A stretch of DNA of 64,000 bases from Amoebidium appalachense (lineage: Eukaryota; Ichthyosporea): assembly GCA_963693365.1 (NCBI GenBank), contig CAVNZM010000010.1, positions 372,001 to 436,000 on the forward strand, given 5' to 3'. Position numbers and translations under genes: made by a program. The first letter of the stretch is position 1, and each line of letters opens with the position of its first letter. The notes under the pieces are model-generated. The model was given only the letters and a program-made list of their open reading frames with translations. It had not been told where the DNA came from and did not search any database. Of the stretch, positions 10,922 through 21,115 are shown one piece after another.

Positions 10922-11008
10922 GAGATTCTTGAGCTGATTGAAAGATGTGAGATTCTTGAACTGATTGAAAGATGTGAGATTCGAAGGATGCGAGATTCTT
11001 GAACTGCG
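10922..11008. repeat. 27-bp tandem repeat next to the LARD primer-binding site
   Basis: About three and a half units containing GATTCTTGAACTGATTGAAA lead directly into the primer-binding site. It sits in the leader region, where packaging signals are expected. Confidence 0.7.
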
Positions 11009-11017
11009 CGGTCGCCA
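11009..11017 (-). other. primer-binding site of the LARD-like element
   Basis: The minus strand reads TGGCGACCG one base from the LTR, complementary to a tRNA 3' end ...CGGTCGCCA. This is the conventional type of priming site. Confidence 0.75.
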
Positions 11018-11018
11018 A

Positions 11019-11498
11019 TGTAAACAGTTGGACTAGTTAGGATAAGGCAGAGTACAACTGAATCAAAATAAAGACAGAGAACGGGTAGAAAGGCACACGT
11101 GGCCAGGTTGCTTTTACTATGGGCCGACTCAGTCTGTCTCAGACTTCACTGATGTGATCCCCGTACTGGGACGGCTTTGTTATATAGCCCCCAGGTTTCG
11201 GATCAAGGCCCAGGATTGGTTCATCCGCGGCCAGCGCGGGTGGCAACATGCCATTCGTGATTCTGGTGCGGTCCGAGCCAGTCAGACCTTTGTCCTATTT
11301 ATGCAAACCTCTTATTGGTTCACTTCGTTTATGTGGTATGCAGCTGAAGAACCATATATGGTTCAATTCTTAGGTCAGAGTGAGTCCTATTGGTGCGGAC
11401 ATAATATTTATGTGATATTCATGACAAAGCACGAATCGTGTGCTAGTAGATCACATTCTTTAGTAAACATGTACAGTTCATGTGTACAGTTGTTTACA
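11019..11498 (-). repeat. 5' LTR of the LARD-like element
   Basis: 480 bp, TG...CA, partner of 7945-8424. It is followed by GTCAT. Confidence 0.96.
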
Positions 11499-11503
11499 GT
11501 CAT

Positions 11504-11963
11504 GCTTAATATTTTTAATTACTAAGCAAGGCCACATGAATGTTTGAGAACCGAGGCATAACGGGAGCATTACTTCACCACTCACAGCTAGAGCTTTATC
11601 GTTTTTCCTTACAGAAGTAACAATCACATCCGAGGGTTGCAAAGCAAACTCCTGCATGTGTCGGGAAAAAACAGCTTCACTAACCACCGTGAATGATGCC
11701 CCAGTGTCAAACAATGCAAAGTATTTTTCATTACTCAACGTAACATTAACATAGATACGTCTTCCTGCATTGCATATGGCACTTATATTGAACACTTTTC
11801 TTATTCTATCGAGTGTTCGAAGTTTCTTTGTGGGGGGGGATAGGTGTGGGGGGGTGGGGGGTCGGGGGTCGGGGGAAGAGGGCTCGGAGGGGGGAATATC
11901 AGAAGAAGCCGGGGCAGAAGCACATGGTATAGGCACATTTTTAATTACTTTTTCGTGACCCAC
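11504..11963 (-). CDS. retropepsin-like aspartic protease of the chromovirus (N-terminal part)
   Basis: The frame has a Pro/Ser-rich lead, then a beta-rich domain with FALFDTGASFTVVS, the DTGA catalytic motif of retropepsins. This enzyme cleaves the Gag-Pol polyprotein. The domain is interrupted before its last strand by the nested element at 7945-11498 and continues at 7944 with IIGNDF. It begins just after the Gag stop (12018) in another frame. That fits either frameshifted expression or a separate pol reading frame. Confidence 0.88.
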
Positions 11964-12017
11964 TGGGTCACAATGTGCAATACATGCCGTATTCGTGCTT
12001 CCAGCACCGGCAATTAC

Positions 12018-13946
12018 CTATTTATCACTTTGCTTGCCCTTGTTCTTCTTGGCAGCTCGGGTGGGGCAATCTTTAAAACGATGCCCCGGCTGCTTGCAAG
12101 CCCAACAATTGGGCCCCCTCTTATCTTTCTTATTATCCTTAGCCCATTTGCCCCCCCCATTAGATTTACCCTTACCACCAACATTACCCCCACTACCTCC
12201 GTGGCCACCCCCGTGACCACCACCACCACCACCATGCCCCCCATTACCACCACCCATCTCATCTACAGCACCCACATTACGGTTACATTTTAAATTGTGA
12301 GCACCCACATCAGCCTCATACCGTCGGATGACACGGGCCATGGCTTGCTTGAGGGTGGTTGCAGCCCGGGCCTCCGAACAAAGGTCCGGGTAGTCGTTGA
12401 GGGTACGTTGGTAATGATGAAGCACAACCTCGGGCATGTTCTTGAGACCCGAGTTGGAGACGATGCAATTAAATTTCTTGTGGAATGTCTTTATCGAGGC
12501 CCGAGTGTGCATAAAACGAAGCTTGTTCAGCTCGTTAAAATGCTCCTCCTTACGTTCCTTGTCTAAATACTTCTCAAGGAACTTAGCCCAAAAATCGTCG
12601 ATGCCGGTGCACGTGGAAAGGTCGACGTTGTCGGCAGCATCTCGGGGGTCCCCGGGGCCCATGCACATACGAATAAACATCAACGTGCGATTTAAGCCCA
12701 CCAACTCCATAATACAAAAGAAAATTAAATGATGTTGGAGTTGTTTGTAGAATTCGTCGATATCGGCATCTGCCTCGAGCATAGGACGGGACTGAATTGC
12801 TGCTGAGGGGATGTGTTGAATCTTTTCCTTCCCCTCCCGGTCGTCACCGTTGCCGTCGTTACCGTCACCGTCATCACCACCGTCACCGCCGTCACCACCA
12901 CCATCACCACCACCGGCACCACCAGCACCGTTAGCACCTCCGGCACCATTAGCACCACCGGCACCACCGTCAGCACCACCGTCCGGGGGAGGTGGGGGGC
13001 CACCGCCACCTGCATTACCATCCCCATTTTCGTTGGCAGCAGGAGGGGGGTTGTTATGCCCCCCCCGGCCACCACCACGTCCACCCCTACCACCACGGCC
13101 AGAGTTCTTACGGGGGCCCCGTCCGGCACGAACCCACGAGGGGAGCATGCTTGGATGAAATTTCCGAGGGCCCCGGTTACCATAATAAGTAACCACTAGG
13201 TCGAGCTCACCACGACTAAGAGTCACTAACTGATTGATAAATTCATGTGACTTAGTGATGGGGGAAGACTGCCCTGAAAGGCACGCGTAGTTTTGCCTGG
13301 AAGTGAATACATTCACGAGGGCGAGTAGTTGTTGGTGGAGCATGGTGAGTGCCGACGACGAACGGTACAGTGCCGTGCGCGCTGTACAGCTGGCAAACTT
13401 CGATACCAAAAATGCCAGCAGCACGAACAGAAGGAGACACCCAAGAACGCACCAGCACCAAGCTGCCAGGCTCACGCCCGTCTTGTTGTGCAAATTTGCA
13501 TACTCCGTTAGGGCGCGTATCAGGGCGTCTGGTGCCTCTGCTTGCGTTTGCGTTGACCTCGACTTCCAGCCCGTGGAGAAGGTCGACTGATGAATGTCGA
13601 TTGTCTTCAGGTGGCAGGTCTTCGGGGTCAAATGATTGGCCATAGTCGGTTTCCCCTGAACGAAAAGAGAAGCAGTATTGATTGTCGTGTTGCAGGTCGT
13701 GTGAACGGAAGTAGACACGGTCGAGCAACGGAATGTCTGCTCCAGGAGGGTGCCACGGTGAAGAGCCGGGGGGGGAAAGGGGAACATTATAGCCGAGTTC
13801 TTCAAGGAAAATGAGGTCGGCGTTTCGAGCTTCCCCCCCATGCAGGCCACTAGGGCCGGCATTGTTGTCACCAAGGTGGTTAGACATGTTAGGACCCAAA
13901 CAACTAAAAACATAGTACTTGCTTGATACGAGCACACTTGCAGCAC
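12018..13946 (-). CDS. Gag of the chromovirus with zinc knuckle
   Basis: Gag forms the particle that packages element RNA. The C-terminal part has a Gag core (after the Gly/Asp-rich region, about residues 400-560) and a Gly-rich linker. It ends with CWACKQPGHRFKDC, a CX2CX4HX4C knuckle, and a Lys-rich end. A long Gly/Asn/Asp repeat region lies at about 12840-13120. Upstream, a strongly hydrophobic stretch (VLGCLLLFVLLAFLV, near 13420) looks like a transmembrane helix, which is unusual for Gag. The N-terminal codons above about 13540 look less protein-like than the other frame at 13252-13887. The original start is probably there, with an indel between the two. Confidence 0.8.
   Translation of the reverse strand: MLQVCSYQASTMFLVVWVLTCLTTLVTTMPALVACMGGKLETPTSFSLKNSAIMFPFPPPALHRGTLLEQTFRCSTVSTSVHTTCNTTINTASLFVQGKPTMANHLTPKTCHLKTIDIHQSTFSTGWKSRSTQTQAEAPDALIRALTEYANLHNKTGVSLAAWCWCVLGCLLLFVLLAFLVSKFASCTARTALYRSSSALTMLHQQLLALVNVFTSRQNYACLSGQSSPITKSHEFINQLVTLSRGELDLVVTYYGNRGPRKFHPSMLPSWVRAGRGPRKNSGRGGRGGRGGGRGGHNNPPPAANENGDGNAGGGGPPPPPDGGADGGAGGANGAGGANGAGGAGGGDGGGDGGDGGDDGDGNDGNGDDREGKEKIQHIPSAAIQSRPMLEADADIDEFYKQLQHHLIFFCIMELVGLNRTLMFIRMCMGPGDPRDAADNVDLSTCTGIDDFWAKFLEKYLDKERKEEHFNELNKLRFMHTRASIKTFHKKFNCIVSNSGLKNMPEVVLHHYQRTLNDYPDLCSEARAATTLKQAMARVIRRYEADVGAHNLKCNRNVGAVDEMGGGNGGHGGGGGGHGGGHGGSGGNVGGKGKSNGGGKWAKDNKKDKRGPNCWACKQPGHRFKDCPTRAAKKNKGKQSDK
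13252..13887 (-). pseudogene. probable true N-terminus of the chromovirus Gag ORF
   Basis: A Met at 13887 opens a frame beginning MSNHLGDNNAGPSG with good amino-acid balance for about 110 residues, then more doubtful sequence. It overlaps the N-terminal part of the Gag frame. A frame change near 13530-13550 would join it to the hydrophobic segment and the Gag core. I infer this from composition only. Confidence 0.5.
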
Positions 13947-13962
13947 AAAAACTAGCGCTGCA

Positions 13963-13978
13963 GGGGGTGTAGCTCAGC
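13963..13978 (-). other. primer-binding site of the chromovirus, matches tRNA 5' end
   Basis: The plus strand reads GGGGGTGTAGCTCAGC, the first 16 bases of a typical alanine-type tRNA (acceptor strand plus D-stem). On the element strand it is the complement, GCTGAGCTACACCCCC, placed directly after the inferred LTR end. A primer here would be a 5' tRNA fragment whose 3' end lies in the D arm. Confidence 0.6.
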
Positions 13979-14590
13979 TGTTGTATAATATGATCGTGTG
14001 TCTGTGACAAACAATATGTTTATAAATGAACGGGGTTGACTAGACCACGCTTTGCTTATTTACGTGCTAGTCCTACTTACACCTAGTAAGCCGAGCACAC
14101 TGAGTGAGCTCTGAAGCCCCCGACATGCCCTTATATCGGAGCTCGCACAGCGGCTCAGACATGCGCATCGGTATGTGCTTTTTGGCTACGAGAGCCAATC
14201 ACATACGGTTCACGGTTCTGTCCCATGGCTATCACGGTTCCAATAAACCTAGTGAGCCAATCGGGTGACAGTACTTGATTATCGATGCATTCCACAGTCA
14301 TACCAGTCACGGCTACTTGCATATTTTCCCATGATAAAACTATAACTTAACGCTCATGGTTCCTCTACTACGTGTCGGTCCCATGTGGCTATTATATCTG
14401 TTTTCCCATGAATAATCCTGCAAGTTGCACGTGCACATATGTTTAACTCCATGCTCATGCGCACAAGACTGGGGGGGACATGCATACTGGCCTACCTAAG
14501 ATCAAACACAGTGGTATATATACATGTACACGTGTGCGTATATCTCAACCTGTGTACATCCATACTAGATATCCGGTATAATATACCACA
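13979..14590 (-). repeat. 5' LTR of the outer chromovirus
   Basis: The right boundary ATACCACA is shared with the left copy at 418. The left boundary is inferred from TGTTGTATAATAT, which is an imperfect inverted match to the right end TGTGGTATATTAT and directly adjoins the priming site. The left copy of this end lies outside the window, so the boundary is a proposal. Two AGCCAAT motifs are present. Confidence 0.8.
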
Positions 14591-14604
14591 GTGTGTGTGT
14601 GTGT

Positions 14605-14643
<39 letters not shown>

Positions 14644-14664
14644 TGTGTGTGTGTGCGCGTGCGC
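14591..14664. repeat. (GT)n microsatellite
   Basis: A near-perfect GT tract with single interruptions directly abuts the outer LTR. Confidence 0.95.
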
Positions 14665-16039
14665 TATAATTTTGTAGTGATGTGTTTCTCAAGCCAATCA
14701 ATACATCTAATAAACAGGTCGTAGTTACGCGTGTTTAGTATAAAATCAAGGATGTTGTAATTTACAGGTAGGCTATCTTTCTGGGTGTCTGTTGTGAATG
14801 TGACGTGTGTGTGTTGCGGTATTATGTGGTCTATCAAACTACATTTGGCGATACATGACCGGTTAAACTGGTGTGTGTGTGTGTTGTTTGGGCATGCAAA
14901 TGATGCCACCTTATACTTATTAGATCTCCACTGTATAGCACGTGTACAGTAAAAGCGTGGTAATTGATCAATAATACCATCAGCTAGAGAAAGACCAGTT
15001 CTACAGGAAGGTAATATGTATTTAGATGTTATACATTTGCGAGTGCCATATTTGGCAATATGGTTGAGGCGGTCAGTATATATAAAACGAGACATAAGGC
15101 TTAGTTTTTCAAGGTGTATGCTTTCATCGGGTCTAGTGTCGTGTGGTATCTTTTTCCATTTGTTATATTGCGTGATTATCTTGTGATTGTGTACATGTTT
15201 AATAAGTAAGTGGCAGTCCAAAGTTACACACACACTATTGCGGGGTTTATTTGTATTTGTGCCCAGGGGAGAAGGGGAGAGAGAGGGGAGGAAAGAGGGG
15301 AGAGGTGAGGAGGGGACAGGTCGGATAGAGAAGAGAGGGTGGGAGGGCAAATACTTCTTTAAGCGGCTTATGTGCTTATTGAATTTCAGCGCGAGATAGG
15401 ATACTCTAGCAGCTATTGGGACCAGACCATATATCGAGAGCGTTACAGGCCCAGGTTTACAACAGTTGTTAGATAGAAAGGAGGCAACTTCTGCTTCAAG
15501 GAAATTTGCCAAGGGTTTAAGCGCTCTAGTTCTCTCTTTCTTGATCCAAGCGGCGAGAAGGGGTAAACCATATTCACATGCCGGGAAGACAAAAGTGCGA
15601 ATAAATGTAAGTCTAATAGAAGGATGGAGGGGTGTGTCTTTAAAAATATTAGCCGAGAAGAAAGCTAACCGCTTACGAGCCAACTCTACCCTCTTTTCGA
15701 CCATATGGGGAAACATAACACCAACAGAATCAACCGGAACACCAAGATATTTGTATTCTGGAACTATAAGTACAGGTTTAGATGATAATGTAAATGTGTG
15801 TAAATTGTTAGCTATATCAGGTACAAGAACACCACATTTGTCTATGTTAAGGATCATAAGGTTTGCCTTGCACCACTCTGACACTACATCGAACAATCTT
15901 TGCAGGCGTCTAGGGGTACGGGCAAGGAGGGACAGATCATCAGCATAGAGAAGTGCAGGCGGAAAGTTATTAATAGGGTCATCGGTCGAATAAATCCAGT
16001 CAAAAGAAAAAGTTTTACAGCGCCAACACTTGTGTTACA
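14665..16039 (-). pseudogene. non-LTR retrotransposon reverse transcriptase fragment (LINE)
   Basis: The minus frame shows ALLYADDLSLLARTPRRL near 15930, the catalytic YADD box of non-LTR reverse transcriptases. It continues through a thumb-like region with EYKYLGVPVD and a long C-terminal part ending near 14665. A one-base frame break lies near 15896-15900, since the YADD part and the longer downstream frame share one reading only when read across it. The 5' side is cut at 16040 by the inverted-repeat element. No endonuclease domain is left, so this is a dead 5'-truncated copy. Confidence 0.85.
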
Positions 16040-16338
16040 GGGGGTTTCTTTTAGCTTTTCGGGCCGGGTCGGGTCAGAGGCGATTCTAGCTATATGATTG
16101 GTGTGCTGCGCATCAGTTGCGCACCATCGTTTGGCCAGAAGCAAGGTACAGATGGGCCATAATACAAGAAAAAAGAAAAAGAAAAGAGAAAAAAAAGAAA
16201 CGAACAATTGAATAATAATAATAAAGCGGTTGGAATAAGACTACAGTTCATATCATGATTTGTATGCCGAATTCGAATAAATGGTTTGACCCGGATGTGC
16301 TGGAATGGGTGCAATGAATCGGCCTAAAAGAAACCCCC
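16040..16338. mobile_element. MITE-like element, 299 bp, with terminal inverted repeats
   Basis: The left end reads GGGGGTTTCTTTTAG and the right end CTAAAAGAAACCCCC, exact inverted repeats. Next to the left end is a CGGGTCGGGTCAG tract shared with the copy at 41487-41783. No clear target duplication is visible here. No frame is coding. It ends the LINE fragment. Confidence 0.75.
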
Positions 16339-17325
16339 TTTAAATTTGCCTGTGCTCTCACCAAATGCTGTAATTTTTTTGCCATCCGTATCCCTCTTTG
16401 GCTCCTTGGAATCCTTGGAACATCCGGGACGTGCGGATATCCCTGCGCATGTGCCTATAGCTACATCAAGGCCTTGCTCCCTGGCACGCTCTTTAGTTTA
16501 AACCACATGGAACCAAATAACACGCAGAAAGCCTTCTACCCCAATGTATCAGTTGTGCACGTGTGCGCCGGTGACACGCCGTACAACTTGATAAATGCCC
16601 GGTTGAAGTGGTTGCCAAAGTGCACGTGCACAGAGGAGCTTCAGACGGTCCGACAACAAAACGGGAGAACGTTGTTGTTTGCACCGCTCCGTGCGCAGCC
16701 AATAGGAAGAGACGGGTCTGAGGGGTGTAGACCGGGATCTTGAAGCCCCAAATGATGCAATACATGAGAGTACCTAGTAATTAGCGTGTAGCGTATATAA
16801 GTTATTTAAAATTTGCCATATATATTATTTTGATGCTAGTTTATGGTTAATTTTTATGCTTTTTGATACCACTATACCTGTTCCCATATCTTGCTGAGCA
16901 TATCATCGTGACTTTTCTAAAAGTCTGCAATAATTCTTTGTTGTCGATCTCATTTTTGCCCCCCTTTTGGTCCTGGCCTCCGACGAATCAGGGAGCTCCC
17001 TGATCATCAACCGTATTTCGTAATTGTAAGGTTAAACTGAGCACTGGGGAGTCACTTAAACTGATGAAGCTATGATGCTCACGCTTGCTATGCAACACGC
17101 TGGAAACAGCAAATAATAGTAAATTTAACGTACTTTAGAAATAAATAATAAAATGCAAGATAACAAAGTTGAACAGCTTTATTTATGGCCGCTGGGTGTT
17201 CGATTTTTGGCACTTTCGTCAATGAGACTAAGGATACGCCATCGTGACCCTGGAAAAAAGCACTGAACAAGTAAATACCATACATGGTAATAAGATCAGT
17301 CTCAGTTTCTCAGGATTCGTTTTAG
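16339..17325. other. intergenic stretch with no supported gene
   Basis: Mixed-composition unique sequence. Short frames on both strands (for example 16474-16743) lack splice context or any known motif. Confidence 0.6.
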
Positions 17326-17390
17326 CCAATCAGGAGCATTGACCCTGGCTCACCAGATTTAGCGGGGGGGAGAACAAACCAGCTATAAAA
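17326..17390 (+). promoter_or_regulatory. CCAAT and TATA core promoter of the 17629 gene
   Basis: CCAAT at 17326-17330 and TATAAAA at 17384-17390 are 54 bp apart on the same strand as the gene. The ATG lies 239 bp downstream of the TATA box. Spacing and order fit a classical RNA polymerase II promoter. Confidence 0.65.
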
Positions 17391-17628
17391 CCTGAGTACC
17401 CGGCCCAGAAACGCTCTACCAATGCGCTGCTTTTCTTCTTCCCTGCTGTTTTGAAACGAAAACGAATATTAACGTCTCATTTTGCGTTGATTTCTGAGTC
17501 ATAAGAATTACGAGGGGCTTGCATGTCCCTCTACCAAAGAACGTTATCTAATAAACTCACGAGAATTCCTCTAGTTTTTTAGCACGGTGTTATCACGTTT
17601 CTTTTTCGTTGTTCTGCATGACTATACG

Positions 17629-18580
17629 ATGACCAAAAGCATAGCCATTGTCGGTCGACGTCTTAGCATCACCAGCACCATCATTTCAAACTTTGCCTCA
17701 CCAGCAGGCAAGCATGCGCTTTTTCGCAAAGCAAGCCTCCCAGAGGGCGAAAAAGTGACAAAGGAAGTTCCCGATGCGCCCGTTACCCTCTCACAGATCT
17801 CCTTTCTATCCCCCGATGTTCGCTCCCTCGTCGAATCAAACGATCAACTCCTGGATGAGTATCGCAGGCTTCAGTTGCTAGTTGCCGTCTTACTGCGTCT
17901 CGGATGTTGTGATTACTCTCGTTTGGTTGCACTGAACACGATTTCTGGCACGGTTGCTCCCGAAGTTTCTACCCCAAAACTGCTCAAGACGCTCGAGAAG
18001 GGGTATGACCGGGTGACCAAGTTGGCGCAGGGCAAGGATGGGTGCAGCTGCGGTGCTTCTGCACTGGGCAAGTGAGTGTTTTCCCCTTTTCTTAACCCTC
18101 TTGTTGGGTTGGCTCTATGTGACCTTCCTCGAATCCTAGCCACCAACACATTCCTTGTCTTTCATTCTGTTGTTGAATGAGTGCTTCTTGGTGATCTTTT
18201 CTTTTTTTTTTTTTCACCACATCTTTCTGGCCTCTTTGGTGAACCGATAGCCATTTCTCACAATTACTCATTTCCCTTGTTGCCTCAGGTATGCGGATCT
18301 CTACCATTGCTGGTGGTCAAGCGCCTATTACACTTCGGGCCACGACATTCTCGACACCCTATTGGTCGACCTGAACAAGCACGTACCCTCCCTCCGCGCT
18401 TATCACACCTGCTCAAGTCGCCGGATCAGTCTGGAACTTTCCGACACCGAGGAGGGGCAGGTCAAGATGTCGTCTTCTCCGCTTGGGGATGTGAGTGGAA
18501 ACATGAAGGCCAGGGCGGTGGGGTGGTCTGGAAAACTGCTGAGGTTGCCACGTGCATCTCTGGCTGCAAATTACGCGTAA
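17629..18580 (+). CDS. two-exon gene, protein of unknown function (244 aa)
   Basis: Exon 1 is 17629-18071 and exon 2 is 18289-18580, stop TAA at 18578. The intron starts GTGAGT and ends TTGCCTCAG after a T-rich run. Splicing keeps the frame (443 + 292 = 735 nt). The Met at 17629 is chosen because the open frame above it has no earlier ATG. The product has an amphipathic N-terminus, then a helical middle rich in Leu (RRLQLLVAVLLRLG), a Cys pair (GCSCG) and a Trp/Tyr-rich block after the junction (YHCWWSSAYY). I recognise no family. There is no signal peptide and no clear membrane helix. Codon use and promoter support a real gene. An upstream CCAAT/TATA pair faces it. The neighbours are repeats, so context gives no clue to function. 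Confidence 0.75.
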
Positions 18581-19479
18581 ATATGTGTGACTTTTTGTAA
18601 ATTTTGGTTTGTTTGTTTGTTTGTTTGTTTTGGTTTTTTTGTGTTTTGTTTGCTTGGTTTCCTTGGTTTCTCTGTCTTTTTTTCCCTTCTTCTTTTTGGA
18701 CTTGCATTAGAATAGTTTTCATATCGATATATTGCACATGTTGGTTTTATATAGGGTATATATATATATCAGGGTTCGGTTCTGCTATTTTTCATTAGTG
18801 CAATGTGCAGGATGTGATCTACGTTTCTCGGTTGCTTGTGTTTTTCCCCTCCTGCTTATGTTCTGTTCACATTGTCCGTTTGTAATGTTTGGCTCGAACG
18901 AAAGCGTTTGTAATTGTTGCTTGTGTTTGCAGAAAGTTTATAGTGTGCTGGGTAGTTTTATATTTCTCGTTTTCTTGTTTCCTTTCTTTCTTTTGACCCC
19001 TGATAACCCCACACAAAAGCCTTTTTGGCGACACAGCATTACGAAACTAAGTAGGTAGTTTGTGTATTGCATGAACGTAACATGTCCCCTTGTCTTGTTC
19101 TGAACAGGCATACTAGAAACATGGAAAACGGAATATGCGCCCAGCTGTGAAATTTTAATTTCTTTACCATCGGTGCTTATATTACCGTTTGATACCACAC
19201 CTATACATACTCTACCCCTGGAGGGACGCGCGGTTTAAGATATATACATAGTTTTACGACGTATGGAAACGATACTATGAAAAAACTGTGAAGGAAAAAC
19301 CTGCTTGGACGGCAATGTGTCGGTAAAGCAGAGGATGGTACTCATTATGATAAGGTGATTTGTTTGCAGGCAGCATGAAATTACCGGTGCAAAGATCAAC
19401 AAATAAATAAACCTTGGGATGTTTGAAAGGCTGTTGTTGGCTCATGAAAAGAACTTTCTTACATGAAGCTCCCCCTCCC
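18581..19479. other. gene-poor stretch after the 17629 gene
   Basis: T-rich 3' flank with TTTG repeats (18604-18640) and a short TA tract near 18762. No coding frame is supported. Confidence 0.6.
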
Positions 19480-19625
19480 CCCCCCATGGGCTCTGCTTAT
19501 GACGCATACTGTGCACATGGCTGATGTTGCATACTTGAATGTTTGCCTTTGCATGTGTCCTGCACCATGCTTCTCGTCGTGTATGCGTACCTCGTACCAT
19601 GTTCCGCATTCAAACCCCCCCAGTC
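19480..19625 (-). repeat. family B interspersed repeat, partial
   Basis: Contains GGGCTCTGCTTATGACGCAT and runs to CATTCAAACCCCCCC. It matches the second half of 19765-20070 and the reverse of 43262-43410. Confidence 0.85.
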
Positions 19626-19764
19626 TTCTTTCAGAGGTGTCTTTCAGGACAGACCACTGTGTGGAGACCGCTTTACTTCCATGAAATCGGGCATGGTTGC
19701 TCTGTGTCGTGCATCTGTAAGCACATATGCATTTTTCGCTGCACTGCATTAGTTTGCACACACA

Positions 19765-20079
19765 TCTTCGCCGTTTTGCTCACCTTGCTTGCATAAGCAA
19801 CCCTGCTCGTCTTCGATCAAGACGGGTTGACCCGCCCAAGTTCAGTTGATGTTGCTGTCTGAGTTGGAGCGTCGTATATACGCGGGCTAAGGGGTCGAAA
19901 CTCAGACGCAATTGATGACTTCGGTCCTCCCTGAGGATGGGCTCTGCTTATGACACATACTGTGCGCATGGCTGATGTTGCATACTTGAATGTTTGCCTT
20001 TGCATGTGTCCTGCACCATGCTTCTCGTCGTGTATGCGTACTTCGTACCATGTTCCGCATTCAAACCCCCCTCCCTCCC

Positions 20080-20117
<38 letters not shown>
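19765..20117 (-). repeat. family B interspersed repeat, full copy with poly(C) end
   Basis: Starts near CTTGCTTGCATAAGCAACCC and ends CATTCAAACCCCCCT followed by a C tract (20081-20117). It is the reverse complement of 43262-43565. It holds the hairpin region AACCCTGCTCGTC...GACGGGTT and a GGTCGAAAC motif. Confidence 0.9.
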
Positions 20118-20119
<2 letters not shown>

Positions 20120-21115
20120 CGTGCGTGTGCCGGTTCGTTCATTTATTTATTCGGTCCAGACCCGCTCATCTCATTCTGTTGCCCGTGAATCTCAGCACAT
20201 GGTGCCCAGGTGGCACTTGCACACAGATACAACCAGATACTATTAGACACTTGAGTTCACACGGACGTCCGGAGGTGCCCTGTTATAACGGTAGGTTCGT
20301 TGCGATTGGAGAAGTATGTGTAGCTAAATATATGTACTGGGTATTTATAATAGTTTGCAAGGAGTGATCACAAAGATGCTGTTTTTTATGATTAGTACCA
20401 CGTAACCGTTACATGTATGGGCACAGGCCACCATGACAATGTACGACGATGTTGCATGTGCAGTATTTTAGTATCAAAGTATTCCTACTTTTTTAGCGGT
20501 TCTATAAAAACTTTCATAGGTGGATGCGGTTTGTATAAGAATATTGACAAGCACTGCCAGGCTGCTATGTCATAGCTATGGTAACTAATATGCATGTTAG
20601 AGCTGACACCGTGTTGAAAAAACTGTTGCATGTGCTGATATAGATATAATACGTATGTCACTGCCATACGATAGGTCCCAACCACGTATCGGCAGAGCGA
20701 GTCAACTTGCTCCGAGCAAATTTAGACCCTGAAGTTTAAAAAACTGAATTATCATACACACGTATGCCTGATAATGTAATAGTACCGCCACGGTGTAACA
20801 CCCCTACGGACATATATTCATTGAATATCCACAATCGGATAATTATATATTTATAACACCAGTGCTCACACGATAAGGCTCTAGAAAATATGAGTGCATG
20901 CATCTTGGAGGTGTTTATAAACACAAGACTATATATCCCAATTACTGATTTTATAAATATTATTATTAGGATATCGATCTCAGACCGGATGCAGCCGATG
21001 GCATCAAGTATCACACAGCCACACATGTACACAGAATGGAGTATTACCACGAACACACTTCTGTATCAGCATTACGCAAGGATTTTAAATCGCCAAAAAG
21101 GTGCAAACTGTTACA

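Larger units (their letters stand above)
7945..11498 (-). mobile_element. non-autonomous LTR element without polymerase (LARD-like), nested in the protease
   Basis: Two 480-bp direct LTRs (7945-8424 and 11019-11498) start TGTAAAC and end GTTTACA. The 5-bp target duplication GTCAT is at 7940-7944 and 11499-11503. On the minus strand a primer-binding site sits beside the 11019 LTR and a polypurine tract beside the 8424 LTR, so the element reads right to left. The 2.6-kb interior has no protease, reverse transcriptase or integrase. I saw no differences between the LTRs by eye, which implies a very recent insertion. It needs an autonomous partner that is not visible in this window. Confidence 0.94.
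1..14590 (-). mobile_element. Ty3/gypsy chromovirus, LTR retrotransposon, left end outside window
   Basis: On the minus strand the order is 5' LTR (13979-14590), Gag, retropepsin, reverse transcriptase, RNase H, integrase with chromodomain, 3' LTR (1-418, cut by the window edge). The order RT-RNase H-integrase and the C-terminal chromodomain identify a Ty3/gypsy chromovirus. Two other LTR elements split pol at 2309-5802 and 7945-11498. Removing both restores pol continuity at the two target sites. Frame breaks at about 2035 and 7290 lie in runs of G and make this copy defective unless they are sequence errors. The two LTR copies differ only by a few small indels where they overlap, which suggests a recent insertion. 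The outer target-site duplication cannot be checked because the left end is missing. Confidence 0.93.

Noticed and set aside
13973-14010. Intact tRNA gene beginning GGGGGTGTAGCTCAGC
   Set aside because: Only the first 16 bases match. No anticodon arm, T arm or 3' acceptor strand follows. The position beside the LTR explains it as a priming site.
16474-16743. 89-residue plus-strand frame
   Set aside because: No splice context, promoter or motif. An overlapping opposite frame is equally long.
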